A stretch of DNA of 64,000 nucleotides from Triatoma infestans (Eukaryota; Arthropoda; Insecta; Hemiptera; Reduviidae): positions 1 through 64,000 of the forward strand of contig JAAEAF010003829.1 of NCBI GenBank assembly GCA_011037195.1, in the 5' to 3' direction. The notes below the pieces were generated by a model. The model was not told the origin of the DNA and did not search any database. It was given only the letters and a program-made list of their open reading frames with translations. A program made the translations under genes and the position numbers. Position 1 is the stretch's first letter, and the number at the start of each line of letters is the position of its first letter. Positions 1-12,112 of the stretch are shown in pieces.

Positions 1-803
1 CTCTATGTATGTTAGATAATATTCCAGGTGTATATATATCTCTATGTATGTTAGATAATATTCCAGGTGTATATATATCTCTATGTATGTTAGATAATAT
101 TCCAGGTGTATATATATCTCTATGTATGTTAGATAATATTCCAGGTGTATATATATCTCTATGTATGTTAGTTAGTATTACAGGTTTATATATCTCTATG
201 TATGTTAGATAATATTCCAGGTGTATATATATCTCTATGTATGTTAGTTAGTATTACAGGTTTATATATCTCTATGTATGTTAGATAATATTCCAGGTGT
301 ATATATATCTCTATGTATGTTAGTTACCACAGTATAAGGAGGTTTATCTATCCTATGTATGTTCGATAATATTCCAGGTGTATATATATCTCTATGTATG
401 TTAGTTAGTATTACAGGTTTATATATCTCTATGTATGTTAGATAATATTCCAGGTGTATATATATCTCTATGTATGTTAGATAATATTCCAGGTGTATAT
501 ATATCTCTATGTATGTTATATAATATTCCAGGTGTATATATATCTCTATGTATGTTAGATAATATTCCAGGTGTATATATATCTCTATGTATGTTAGATA
601 ATATTCCAGGTGTATATATATCTCTATGTATGTTAGATAATATTCCAGGTGTATATATATCTCTATGTATGTTAGTTAGTATTACAGGTTTATATATCTC
701 TATGTATGTTAGATAATATTCCAGGTGTATATATATCTCTATGTATGTTAGTTAGTATTACAGGTTTATATATCTCTATGTATGTTAGTTAGTATTCCAA
801 CTT
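1..803. repeat. Minisatellite with 39-bp and 37-bp units in a higher-order pattern
   Basis: About twenty tandem units all begin with ATGTATGTTA. Type A units (39 bp) carry GATAATATTCCAGG and type B units (37 bp) carry GTTAGTATTACAGG. Read from the left the order is roughly A A A A B A B A, one divergent unit near 321-357, then A B A A A A A A B A B. The array is cut by the left window edge and decays at about 800. Because 39 is divisible by three, runs of A units stay open and give a 13-residue repeat peptide (9-212 and 435-716); B units end the phase. I regard these open frames as by-products, not genes. Confidence 0.95.
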
Positions 804-1639
804 GACAGAAAATCGTTAAGAACCACTTTCGTGAAACTTCAGTAACCTAATTCAGTAAAGTCACATTTCAAGGTTAACTATTTTTTTTCAAAACCGAAAC
901 CGTATTAATAATATATTGACGTATACCATACTTTCCAGCTCTAATATTTCTATTCTGGCAAGATAATGCGTATAATCAAGCTTCAATGTACTCTTACATC
1001 AACAATCTATAAGCGATGGATGAATTAGAAAGGAAAACTGTAAAAACAAACATCAGGCGAAGCGATCAGAAATGATTGGAGGATGTAAATATTTCGAAAT
1101 ACCATAAAAAGGCAGCAACAGGATCATTAGTATTCAAGGTGCAGCATTCCGGGAAAGACTGCTCCAAACATGCACTCACACACATACACAGACAGGCAAA
1201 CACAGCACAGATCAATACATATGCCATGATATTCAACCAATACAGGTTAACTTGGTCTAATCGATATATTTTGTTTCTTTGTAATCAATTTAATCGATGT
1301 ATGTAAGCATTTAAAAAAAAGTGTTGTCATCAAAGTATTGGAGAAGTAATTAATTTTTCGAAAGAATAAATATTCAAATAAATCTAAAAAGAACGAATCA
1401 AACAGAAGACGGTAAATGTTGAAGAGGAAGTATTATTACTTTTTCAGATTTCTGAAATTATGATTTCACTGAAAGTACGTGTAATGATAAGTAGGATATG
1501 CAGGTACAATAAGACTATAAAGATATGAGAAAATGATCGCGACCAGGACATAAAAGTGCACACGCGTAATATGGAAAGTATATCGACTTTCTTCAGTAGA
1601 AAATATAGAGATGAGTTTGGAACAGATCATTTATATCGC
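804..1639. other. Non-coding stretch, no gene seen
   Basis: AT-rich sequence with no convincing coding frame. A short block near 855-875 resembles the conserved TCAGTAAAGTC segment of the DR family on the minus strand. The 76-codon open frame at 1076-1306 has no recognisable domain and low-complexity composition. Confidence 0.6.
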
Positions 1640-1745
1640 TTATTACTTTCTCTTACAGTTGCAAGGTGAAATGGAGCCATCGATTCAAATTTCCGAAATT
1701 GAGTTCTCATGGGAAATACTTGTTTTCGAGTTTACTAAAAGCTCA
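1640..1745 (+). repeat. DR family fragment (5' module)
   Basis: The ACTTTCTCTTACAG start, then a block like TTTCCGAAATTGAG and a GGGAAATACTTG segment, match the first module of the dispersed family seen at 2256, 27186 and 28512. Only the first hundred bases are recognisable. Confidence 0.7.
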
Positions 1746-2250
1746 CGAGTTGACTAAAATATAGTAAACCTTCCACACTCAAATTCAACTAATAATCTTG
1801 TTCAGTTTAAAGTAATCCAAATAACAACCAATGGTAATTGGGTAAAAATAAACACTTATTTCTCACTCAAAGAATTAATATCAAATTTAACCGAAATGAA
1901 CTTTTTACTAAGATTTTTATCTAGAATTTTATTGGAGTATTAAGAAGTAATGGGGTACTGTTCTGTAAGAATGTGGGGCGACTGTCCATTGCAAAGGACA
2001 GAGGAGGGAGTTTACAGTTAAAGGAACAATTTAGAAAGGGTGGAAAATCCAACAGAACTGTATAGCAGCAACAATGTCAATGTACCTCAACCCCATTGGG
2101 CTGGTGTGCTATTAGGACCTCAATACAATGTTGGAAGGATAAACTGGAGTACAGAGAGGTATTTTTCACTAGTTTTAGCTAGAAAAGAAACAACTGGTTT
2201 ATAATACTAACAATTACTATTTTTGAAATTTTTTACGTTGTAATTGACAA
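1746..2250. other. Non-coding stretch, no gene seen
   Basis: Nothing recognisable. There is no open frame with a credible domain and no tandem structure. It separates two DR fragments of the same orientation. Confidence 0.55.
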
Positions 2251-2912
2251 ATTTTTACTTTCTCTTGCTCCTTATAAGTATTGCGATCGTGTCAAATTTT
2301 AGAAATCGAGTTTTCACTGGAAATACATGTTTTGAGGTCCCCTGAATACGAACATTTTTTTTAGCTAATACATAGTATGTGAACAACATAGGTATATCAA
2401 CAATGAACACCATAGGAACATCAAAAAAAAAAAACTTGATATTCCATTTTAGGTATACTACTACCGGATCTGACACGAAAATTTCGGGCAAAATCCATCA
2501 ACCGGAAGCGTGACTTTACCGATTTGTTTTTTCAGACTTGCTCCGAACAGCTGTAACAATGTTTTCTACATTTCCTATAGATTTGCTCCAAACAGCTGTA
2601 AAATTTCCTATACCATCTATACACATAAATACCTTTCACTGAAACATTCTCCCGGGAAATAGATTTCTTGGAGGTTGAAAAGCGTTTAGCTTCCTTTTGA
2701 ATTGAAAACAGTGTATAATAATACTGCAGCTAATATATTATAACATTAAAAGCACGGATAGAATTTCATATTTGTAAAAAATAAAAAAAAGAAGTGCGAG
2801 TTTACATTTTGTTTTTTGGAATGTTTTCGAAAACTGTTGTAACACCTTTTTCTCATCAACTTGGAATGCTAACTGCACAGATATAAACCTAACACTTTTT
2901 ATTTGGAACATA

Positions 2913-4234
2913 TGAGGTGTGTTCAAAAAGTAACGGGAATTTTGAAACTTCGCGGGTTATATCAGTCCGATTGGTACGATTTTTTCGTTGTTGTGTGGGT
3001 AAACATGTCTTAAAATGAATCTATGCATTTTGAGCTATATTGGATGTTTAGTCTCTTGTCAGCTGTTAAAAGGATAACGCGTGTTTTGTTACAGTCGGCG
3101 ATTTTTCATTTGTATAAATCATGGATCAGAGAATTTGCATTAAATTTTGATATAAAAATGGAATAAAGGTCAACAAAATTTTAGAAATGTTAAATATTGC
3201 TTTTGGTGAATCTACTATGAGTAAAACAAGGGTTTACGAATGATATAAGCGTTTTCAAGATGGCCATGAAGACGTTGAAGATGACGAGAGTACGGGTCAT
3301 TCTAGCACATCAACAACCGAAGAAAACGTCGAAAAAGTGAAAGAAATGATTATGAACGATCGCCGAATCAGTATTAGAGAAGTTGCTGAAGATGTTGGCA
3401 TATCAATTGGCTCATGCCATGCAATTTTTTCATTTGTTTTGGGTATGAAACGTATTGCAGCAAAATTTGTTCCAAAAGTGTTGAATTTCGAACAAAAACA
3501 GCGGCGAATAGAAGTTGCTCAGGAATCGCTAAATCAAATCAACAACGATGAAGAACTAGTGAAGCGTGTCATAACAGGTGATGAAACATGGGTTTATGGT
3601 TATGATATCGAAACTAAGGCTCAATCGACCCTGTGGAGGCATTCTGGATCGCCAAGACCGAAAAAAGCTCTACAAGTTCGGTCAAATGTGAAGATTATGC
3701 TCACTGTTTTCTTCGATTTTAATGGCACAGTGCACCACGAGTTTTGCCACAAGGTCAAACGATCAATAAGCAATACTACTTGCAAGTTCAACGCCGTTTG
3801 CGCGAAGCAGTCCAAAGAAAACGCCCGGATTTGTGGCAACACAATTCATGGCTTTTGCCTCATGAAATGCACTTGCTCACACATCATTGCTTGTTCGTGA
3901 ATTTTTGGCAAAAAACAACACTGTAATGATGCCCCAGCCTCCATATTCGTCAGATATGGCCCCATGTGACTTTTTTCTGTTTCCAAAAATAAAGAGAACC
4001 TTGAAGGGCCGTCGTTTTTCAAGCATAGATGAGATTAAAAGTGCATCGCTGAGAGAGCTCAAAGCTAGTCCAAAGATCGAGTTCCAGAAGTGTTTTGGGG
4101 ATTGGAAGAAGCGCTGGCATAAGTGTATAATATCTAATGTGGACTATTTTGAAGGGGATAACATTGATGTAGACGAATAAATAGAATTCTTTCCAAAAAA
4201 ATGAAAATTTCCGTTATTTTTTGAACACACGTCG
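2913..4234 (+). mobile_element. mariner-family DNA transposon, inactive
   Basis: About 1.32 kb, the usual mariner length. The terminal inverted repeats share GTGTGTTCAAAAA, followed on the left by GTAACGGGAATTTT and, reading inward from the right, by ATAACGGAAATTTT. TA dinucleotides flank it at 2911-2912 and 4235-4236, the target duplication expected of mariner. It carries one transposase pseudogene on the plus strand. Two in-frame stops, two apparent single-base deletions and mutated termini show it is dead. Confidence 0.93.
3121..4180 (+). pseudogene. mariner transposase pseudogene
   Basis: The frame opens at the ATG at 3121 (MDQRICIKF) and can be followed to the stop after DYFEGDNIDVDE at 4180, close to the family length of about 345-350 residues. 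The N-terminal helix-turn-helix part includes DRRISIREVAEDVGISIGS. The first catalytic aspartate lies in ITGDETWVYGYD near 3577-3610 and the third in YSSDMAPCDFFLFP near 3945-3980. TGA stops interrupt it near 3150 and 3241, where other mariner proteins have an amino acid. The frame shifts near 3735-3750 and again at about 3860, at the codon for the second catalytic aspartate, which is lost. The longest intact piece is 3337-3900. Cut-and-paste transposition is the ancestral function; this copy cannot encode it. Confidence 0.93.
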
Positions 4235-4455
4235 TATATCTAGAACAATTTATTTTAGGAGGTTCTGAGGAGTGTGTGATGTTACAATTTTAAATCTCGT
4301 GTTTGTACAATATTATTGGCACTCTCTTCTGGACCACTTCTATTAGCTGGCTGCCTCCCCACCACCTCAATATTTATGTTTTATGGCAAATGAGTCAAAT
4401 TTGAAGTTTAAAGAAACTTTGTCATTCTAAAGAATAATTATATTAAAAGAAGAGG

Positions 4456-5534
4456 CAATTGTATGACATTAGTATTTCCGGCTATCCCAACACATGTGTT
4501 TAATGGTGGATATATCCATTTCGAAAATTTGATTTGATCTTAATACTTTGTAAGGCAGTAAAACGAAAGTAGCACAAGTTTTGCCATTCAATTATAAAAC
4601 CTATAACAAATGTTTCGAATTATAGAGTAAAATTGGGTGTGTAAACTTGGAGGTTCGTGGGAAATACGGAGTGACTAGTAGGCGACTGCTTTCAAAACAA
4701 TAATACTGGTATTCTATTGGCCAGGCAGGTAGGTTTTTATTAAAGGTATTACAAAGTACAAAAGGGACTGTACAGCTGTACGGGTACTTTACTAGTGACT
4801 CGCCCCCATCCAGGTACTTGCCCCGCTCCTATATTGTAGCCAGTCATTTTTTCTTTTCACCTTGAGTACTAAGTGTAGGTGCCTGTGCGTGCTTAAATAA
4901 TAATAAACTCATAAAACTGAGAGAAGTTTATATTGTGGCAGGTTATAGTATCCAAATATATAATATATTGTTTGGGAGAGTGCGGCCAATTGGTCAAAAA
5001 AAAAAAAACAAATATGTACCAAACACTGTTCAATTTCAAAAAGAAAAAACGAAAAAAGTATTTTAATTTATTGTAGGGGCAAACATGTCAAAACAGGTGT
5101 CAACAGTGCAACACAACAACTCTACACACGTTTTATTTATCTGGCTAAAATTTAACTTAATTGCGCATAGCAATAAGTTGAACATTGAAGGTAACAGAGA
5201 AGAAGGAGAACATCCTTGTAAACACGAATAGCCGCGATTATTTAATAATAATAAATAAGGCAGGTGAACTATCAAGGCAGCTGTGCTATGTTGGCACAAC
5301 CGACATGCTGGCTACATCCGGCATTCTGTGGCCTATCATCAACCCTAGCTAGCTCTGACGGTCCTCTGTTAATTCTTCATAGCCGCTTTTAATATCTTTA
5401 AAGATTAATCATCAGTTTTGTTTCCACCCTTAATTAATATTTCTATCGGCAGAGTTTGCGATAACTCCAGCTCAGTTGTTCAGCTGAGACCAGTCTAGTG
5501 TTTCTGCTATTTAATTATTCGATATAAATATAAT
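4456..5534. other. Non-coding stretch with weak DR-like pieces
   Basis: The blocks around 4680-4860 (TATTGGCCAGGCAGG and TCCAGGTACTTGCCCC) resemble the family's late module. The rest is unremarkable AT-rich DNA. No gene is seen; the minus-strand frame at 5063-5299 has no recognisable domain. Confidence 0.5.
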
Positions 5535-5865
5535 TGGGATTTCCTCTTGGTATTGCGATCGTATTCAATTATTCCATTATCAAATTTTCCTCGGAAAAAC
5601 ACATTCTGAGGTCACCCAAGTCGTAATGAACAGCATGGCTTTAAAAAGAGAAAATCGCAGCAAGTTCAAAATTGCCATTACATTTGGGTATCGTTCAGAC
5701 AGGAAATTGTCTGTCTGAATTCCTTAACCGGAAGTACCCACTTTACTGAATGAATTTGTTTAGATTTTTGCGATTTTTTTGAAAACGGCTGTAACGATTC
5801 TATTTAAACCTGGTCTATTTATACCAGATACACGTATAAAGAACTGCAACTTATGTTGTGGTTAT
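5535..5865 (+). repeat. DR family fragment (5' modules)
   Basis: TATTGCGATCGTATTCAA, a shortened GGAAAAACACATTCTGAGG block, and AACCGGAAGTACCCACTTTAC at about 5727 appear in family order. They are followed by a CGATTTTTTTGAAAACGGCTG segment. Divergence is moderate. Confidence 0.78.
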
Positions 5866-6719
5866 GCTTTCCTAGAAAATGCTTTTCCTGTTTTTTATAC
5901 TGTTCTATCAAATAAATAATTTTAAATATTCATTACAATATATTATTGTAATACAATCACACAATATATGTATGAGAAAAGTTTAATGAAAATCCATGTT
6001 TGATAATAATAAAGGACGAAAGTTTACAAATAACCGTTATTTGTTATGGTCAAATTCATTTCCGATTGATGGATTCTGATCGAAATCTTAGTGCCGTTGC
6101 GTAAGCTACGTACGATTCATTCACAAGCCATTTTAGTTTTTATATTTTTACATATATATATATACACACACACACAAAGACATTCGCTTAGAAACTTTCA
6201 AAATATGTATTTCCGGTGAAAATCGCAGTAAGAGAAAGTAATTATGGCTGTTTATTGTAACTTTGGAATATTTAAATAGACTTAATTTCATTTTAATTAG
6301 ATTCTGAAGCATTGAAATTCATTAGTTGTGCTGTATTGACTGAATACACACCCTCTATCTAATACGTCCGCTATTACATCAACTTAAAATGTAAGACTAC
6401 TATACAATGTCAATATATAGGAATATATTCCAACAAACAAACAAAAAATAGAATGATCTTCACATTAGTGACATAAAGCGGTTAGTATATCAAAATAAAG
6501 CGGATTACTACAAACGGAAGATGCCATTTATAGTGTGGGGGGGGGGGCAGAAAGGAAGATGAACGGACAATTTACATATGGAAATATTCCAGAATGTATG
6601 GTTTATGGGTTGTGATGTTGGCACACCTGGTGGCTACTTCCGTCCCAAGCTACACGTACTCATATAAATATAATATACTATGTAACAGTGTAAGCTATAT
6701 TTTGAAATTTTATGCTACT
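5866..6719. other. Non-coding stretch with one minus-strand DR scrap
   Basis: A minus-strand DR end (ATGTATTTCCGGTGAAAA, then GTAAGAGAAAGTA) occupies about 6185-6243, preceded by a TA/CA microsatellite at 6150-6177. A G-run lies at 6536-6547. No gene is seen. Confidence 0.6.
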
Positions 6720-6859
6720 ATTTCGTAACTATTATCCTCTCTTTTTACTTTATCGTTTTCCTAGAAATTGAGTTTTCATCGAAAATAGATGTTTTGAGTT
6801 TACTTCTGTACGAAACTAATATTTCTTAGCCAATATACATACATACATACACACACATC

Positions 6860-6921
<62 letters not shown>

Positions 6922-7115
6922 TGAGAGAGAGAGAGAGAACGAAAAATCGCACCCTAACTATATCTATCCCTTTTATTTGAAACGTTTTCCCGGAAAAACT
7001 TATTTTTTTGGGTGGCCTATTTTTTTTTTTTTAAATTGTTGGAGCCGTTTTCGAGGACATCGCAACCGGTTTGATAGATTTCTTTTCATCAAAAACTTAT
7101 TCTCAGTACCCTAAT
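6720..7115 (+). repeat. DR fragment carrying a compound TA/GT/GA microsatellite
   Basis: A DR 5' module (CTAGAAATTGAGTTTTCATC) runs to about 6830. A compound microsatellite follows: TA at 6860-6883, GT at 6884-6920, GA to about 6938. Then comes AAAAATCGC and the CTTTTATTTGAAACGTTTTC module. Many DR copies have a GT-rich stretch at this position, so the microsatellite probably grew from the family's own short GT run. Confidence 0.72.
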
Positions 7116-8249
7116 GTGAAAGTTGAACCAGAACATAATATTTGACGTTGCAGTCATTTTCCGTTTTTGTCACAAACACACACACACGCAAACCAAGAGC
7201 GAGATGTCCTTTTTTTAAAAATGACATTTTCGAGCTACAGTTCATAAAACATATAAATCGGTGAATATTCAATTTAAACTAGCCGCTGGATAAGTGTTTG
7301 AACCTTATAGTTATTACACTAGCATCATGTAGCGGATCAGCACGTGTCTACAATCTTACAAATCCCGTAAGATAATACTCAATCGATTTTCTCTTACTGA
7401 ATTTTAGCTTATTTTTTCCAATAAAAGTATTTGAAATAAAAGTGATGGGACTACAATAAATTTAAGCACGCACATCTTATAGCCTTTCCTCTAAAATTAC
7501 CTTTCTTGGTGGCAGACCTCAAAAACATATATTTCTGATAAAAAAAAACAATATCGAAAGGCTCTAATAAAGAAAGCTAAATTATAACCTTGAATAAAAA
7601 ATGGTGTACATAACATAAGAAGATCTATTATACAGATGGCTCTGATTATGTTGGCAGTACTAGATGTTCATGTTCTACAGTTACTAATAAATCAGCTGTT
7701 TAAGCATATTTTCAGTCTTCTCTCTAGCGTGCGCGTAAAGCTGCCAACCCTTTATGATTATTTTGTTTAAAGTTCATTAAAAACACTATATATATTAATG
7801 AGATGGTGAACAGCTGATTATAAGTTAACCTTTTTTTTAAATAGATCTATAATTATGTCGGTCAGTTGGACAAGCAGAGATGTTAATTTTATTAAAGTTA
7901 TTCATATTATTATAGAATACTAATAAGTACAGTATTCAACATTGATCTTTGTAGCGCTCTGAGGGACCTTTAATTAGAACAGAAATATTTCACTTCATAT
8001 ATGTATTTCAATGTGTTCAATCGCTATGTTTGGAGCGATTATCCATTCATACAAAGATACGGTAGTTTATTTAGTGAAGGGACCCCCCCCCCCATTGCAC
8101 TGATTACGGTTTATATAATATAGATAAATAAAGGTCCAGAAAAATTAAGATAAAAAAGATTATACTAACCCTCTGCCATAATTAGAAATGTTTGTTTGCC
8201 GGACTTATAATATAGGTAGGCTGCATGTCAACCATCGTTATCTTTATAA
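7116..8249. other. Non-coding stretch, no gene seen
   Basis: Mostly unrecognised AT-rich sequence. A C-run lies at 8082-8094. Short CA repeats at 7176-7190 and a TTCCGTTTTTG block near 7160 hint at a minus-strand DR remnant. Confidence 0.5.
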
Positions 8250-8425
8250 TGAATACAGACTGGCTCCAACGATTTTCTACAATCTAAGTATACCATCTAC
8301 ATACATAAAAGCCTATCACTATAATTTCAAACATTTTCCCAGGAATTTCTTGGGGGGAGGGGTTCTAGGGAACAGAGAACATTTAGGCTTTCCTCCAAAG
8401 TACCATTTCAATACAATGTACGATT
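8250..8425 (+). repeat. DR family fragment (middle modules)
   Basis: GGCTCCAACGATTTTCT, then a TATACCATCTACATACATAAA block, CAAACATTTTCCCAGG, and CTTTCCTCCAAAGTACC followed by TTCAATACAATGTA appear in family order. The plus-strand open frame at 8188-8622 (144 codons) simply translates this repeat and its flank and has no protein family signature. Confidence 0.8.
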
Positions 8426-9489
8426 CTAAAAAATATACAAATAAGCCATTTATTGGGCTACACACAACGCACACAAAGAACAATAAGACAGTATACATAA
8501 TACATTTTTCAATTTCAATAAAATTCAACAATTTAGTACTTAGGACAAAATCATTTAGCTCAAATCAGCCAGCAGGGCTGAGGTCTCTAGTTAATGAAGT
8601 TAATCGGGAGATCTCTTTGTGAATTATATCGACCCATGTGACCAAGAAATAGGAACTTTTTAAACAAAAGCAATAAAGAAAATTTTCAACAACTAAACAC
8701 AACAACAGTTTATTATCGCCACTATTACTTTATTATTTTAATCTTCTTACTGTTTTAAGAGATTACCCTGGGATTTGTCATAAATTTCAACTATTAATCT
8801 TTTCTACTCTGCTCTATTTCTTGCATACTTCATCCGATTTACCGCCACAAACTCTTTTAATTACGCATCTACTCACGTGTTGTATGATTCTAGACTTTTG
8901 TTGATTAGGAATCCAGCACCTCCCTCTTCTTTTTCTCAATCCAATGTAGTACAATAGATTGTCGCTTCTTAATTGTATACATACAGTTTTCTCTTTTCTC
9001 CCTGATCTCCGCTAATCTCACCAAATGCCAATTTAGTTGTTCCTTACTTCCGCTAACATTAGGATTTCCCCCTGGTGCTCAATGCCCTACAGTTGTAAGT
9101 CGAGATACTAAATTCCATGGATGGTGCCCTTTTTTTCAGTAATTGCTATTTCTTATTTATTTTTGGTTTAGTATTTGTTTATTCACTGTTTTCCACGTTA
9201 CACTTCACAAGAAACCATGTGTGCTAACTAAGATGTAACCACACCGTCTCCATATTTATGTCAGGACATCTAAAATAAAAATTTCAACTTGAATACAAAT
9301 TTGCCAAATTTATCATTGTATTAAACTGCAATCAGAGAGACAGTCTTGAAGGCCCTGTCACTGCGCTCTCCAATTGCATTTTCAAAAACCCACTATACCA
9401 TTGAGTTTTATCTTTAAAGCACGTTCCTCTGATAACTGAAATTTAACTAGTTCATGGAGACGGCTTTTATTAGCATCCCATACTTATGC
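8426..9489. other. Non-coding stretch, no gene seen
   Basis: No coding signature, tandem array or recognisable repeat. Composition is slightly less AT-skewed than its surroundings around 8830-9100. Confidence 0.5.
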
Positions 9490-9615
9490 TAATTAATACA
9501 CAGATTTGTTTTCTTATATGAGAACCAAGAATGATATATTTCCGGTGAATACTTCTGGAGGAATCTCGTAAAGTTGACATGATCGCAATAATTCCGGTTA
9601 TATCAATCAGTAAGA
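9490..9615 (-). repeat. DR family fragment
   Basis: ATATTTCCGGTGAATA followed by GACATGATCGCAATA is the reverse complement of the family's first module. The minus-strand open frame 9470-9925 overlaps it and has no domain signature. Confidence 0.65.
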
Positions 9616-10290
9616 TGATAATTATAATAAGAGAGCAAATTAAACTCTGCAAACGAGTAAATCGTAAAGTGTTTTTTTTTTTTTGAAAAACTCTTTTATG
9701 AAGAAGACGGACAAAAATGTTGAAATAAAAAAAACCGGAATAATGAAGATAAACAGACGGACACATAACGCACACATTATCATTACTTGTGCTAATTAAT
9801 AAGAAATTATGTGACATTTGCAATTTACACTTTGATAACAATTCGAAAGGAAGTAGAGAGAAATTTAACTTAAAAATAACTAGTATGGTTGGCGTACAAA
9901 AAGAAAACAACTGACAGGCGCACAAACAAAAGGAACGAAAGATATACAGATTATAAAAAGTAAATAAAAAGAAAAATAATGAATATAATATATAAAATAA
10001 ACAAACATAATACTTATATATAAGAAAGTAAATAGGTAATATATATATTACCCCCTGATCCTGTTAGTATGGAAATGTACGAGGCTGTACGTTAGTGTGC
10101 GAGCAAACTATCTCTGGGCGTAATGCCAGCAAGTTCGGACTGCAATATATGTACTTACAGAGAGGATTTGCACTAGAGTGTGTGTGTGTGTGTGTAGAGT
10201 ACGATAGAAACAAAACAGGTCTACCAACTCACACCCGCACTATGTTTAACAAGTTCACAAGTTCACTGCACTTCCTCGCAAGTACGATAT

Positions 10291-10326
<36 letters not shown>

Positions 10327-10944
10327 AAATATATATATATAGTATCTATATAATATAGAATTAATTAGAAATAAATGTAATGCAAAATTTCCGAGTCTGA
10401 AGAAAATCGGATGACTGAAAATGCGACTTTTCTGAATATCTTTTTCTATTATCTGTGTTTTTCTTTAAAATACAGTTGAGTTAGTTGGAGCTATCACTTT
10501 TATTCGAAACTTCTTTAGGAAAAAATGAAATTTAGTGGGATTCTGGAGGAAGTTACGCCAGACGAACCGGTCACGCCTCCGGTTTAAAAGTGTCTTACAA
10601 TTTTAACTTTGAAGAACTTATCAAGTGTAATATGTAGTAGCAATATAATATGTAGAATGTAGTATGAGAACGTCGTGTGAACAAGTCACACACGATTTTT
10701 TTTTTCTAAAAATGGCTCCAACGATTTTCTTTGAAGTTATTATATTTTATGTACACTATAAATATCATTAAATCTATTTTTAGGAGCGCTTTTGAGAAGT
10801 GTGACTTGATGCTCATCTTAACAGGCCATACAATGTCCCGTACATGTTGACGCGCCTTAAATTAAAAAAAAACAAACTTACTTTAAATTTGCTATGTCCT
10901 AGAACATATTATATTATATACAATATACCATATATAAATGTGTT
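9616..10944. other. Non-coding stretch with TA microsatellite and small DR scraps
   Basis: A GT run lies at 10178-10194 and a TA microsatellite at about 10293-10340. A plus-strand DR middle-module scrap (AATGGCTCCAACGATTTTCT) lies at 10712-10735. The open frame 10095-10358 runs through the microsatellite and is not credible. Confidence 0.55.
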
Positions 10945-12112
10945 GTCAGTTACACGACCTTTCTCTTAATGCTGTGTCAATAATACAGTTATATATATAA
11001 AATGACAAATTTCCTCTAAACTTAAAAATGTACTCATTTATCCTGACATAATTATTAGAGAGATGGAAGGGGAATAAGTATACTACCCAGGCAGGTAGGG
11101 AAGTGGTTAGGTTTAGAAGAGAGGGGCAATAATATTGTACAAACATATTATTTGCAATTCAAGGTCTCAGACTGCTCAGAACATCTACAAACAATTTTTC
11201 CAAAGAAACATGTTACCAGATAAAAGTAGTATTCCAAGTTTTAAAGTCGTTTTCGAGTATCAAATTCCAAAAAATCCATAAACCTATTCTGTAAAGACGC
11301 ACTTCCTTTTATAATGGTATTGTCGAAGGAGAGAAATGGTCTGGTTTAAATGAATTAACTAAACATGGTTAACACTGTATATATGATAAGTGACACTGAC
11401 TGCCTGGACTTTACACTTGAAATGATAGAATATGGTAGAGTGGAAAAGGGGTAATGACGCGTAGTGTGACTGGCGAGTGACCTCAGTGGTATGAACTGTC
11501 CTTGTTCTGTTTCCCGCCGCTGTATTTATGTAGTTTCTCCCACTCTAGTCCGAGAGAGTGGTTCTGTCATTTTGTCTCTCTTTCTCTGCTACCAATACTC
11601 TCTTTGGGTACTACTACACATTTAACAGATGTTCTTCAAATTTGCTTCTAATGTATAGTGTATTAATATTACACAAATGACAGGGCATTATACTGAAGTG
11701 ATGCTTTAGAGGAAAGCTAAATTCTACGGTTCCCCCCCTGAACCCGACCCCAAATAAATTTTCCCCGGAAAATGTATCAAATAAGAAGTGACGGGTATTT
11801 ATTTGTGTAAATAGTATAAGAAAGTCCCTTTCTGGACCTGTTTACGAGAAAATTGCGAAAACCTGAAAATAAGTAAATCAGTAAAGTCGGTTGATGGATT
11901 TGGTGCCCGAAACCTTCATCTCAGAAGTGATGGTAATAACATAAACGAAATATGAAAGTTTGAACTTGCTATGATTTTTTTATTTTCCTTTCTGAAATAT
12001 TTTGTTAGTGGGTACTCAGGCAGCCTCGAAACATATGTCCTACCGGTGAATGAATGCAATTTCGTTAATTTAATAAGATGACAATAGTTCCTCTTACCAG
12101 GATTATGGGACA
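10945..12112 (-). repeat. Near full-length DR family copy, minus strand
   Basis: On the minus strand it opens near 12112 with the CTCTTACCAGG and ACCGGTGAATGAATGCAATTT blocks, continues through GTTGATGGATTTGG at about 11891, the CCCCGGAAAATG module at 11763 and the CTTTAGAGGAAAGCTAA module at 11704. It ends in the CACGACCTTTCTCTTAATGC terminus at 10952. About 280 bases at 11405-11690 do not match other copies, including a CCCGCCGCTGTATTTATG segment near 11512, and may be an unidentified insertion. Confidence 0.75.

Larger units (their letters stand above)
2256..4455 (+). repeat. DR family copy, split by a mariner insertion
   Basis: The left part (2256-2912) begins with ACTTTCTCTTGC, GCGATCGTGTC and the GGAAATACATG block. 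It passes through the AACCGGAAGCGTGACTTTAC block near 2499 and reaches ACTTTTTATTTGGAAC at 2895. The right part (4235-4455) holds the family's later modules: the TTGGCACTCTCTTCTGGAC block and the AAATTTGAAG...TTTGTCATT block. The two parts are consecutive in other copies, for example 28504-30160, so the mariner element at 2913-4234 split an older copy. Confidence 0.85.

Noticed and set aside
9..716. Open frames encoding a 13-residue repeat protein
   Set aside because: They exist only because the 39-bp minisatellite unit is divisible by three; the 37-bp units break them and there is no promoter or conserved non-repeat part.
8188..8622. 144-codon open frame
   Set aside because: Over half of it is a translated DR repeat segment, the rest has no domain signature.
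10293..10340. TA run as a regulatory or origin element
   Set aside because: Similar TA microsatellites occur at a dozen places in this window; nothing marks this one as functional.
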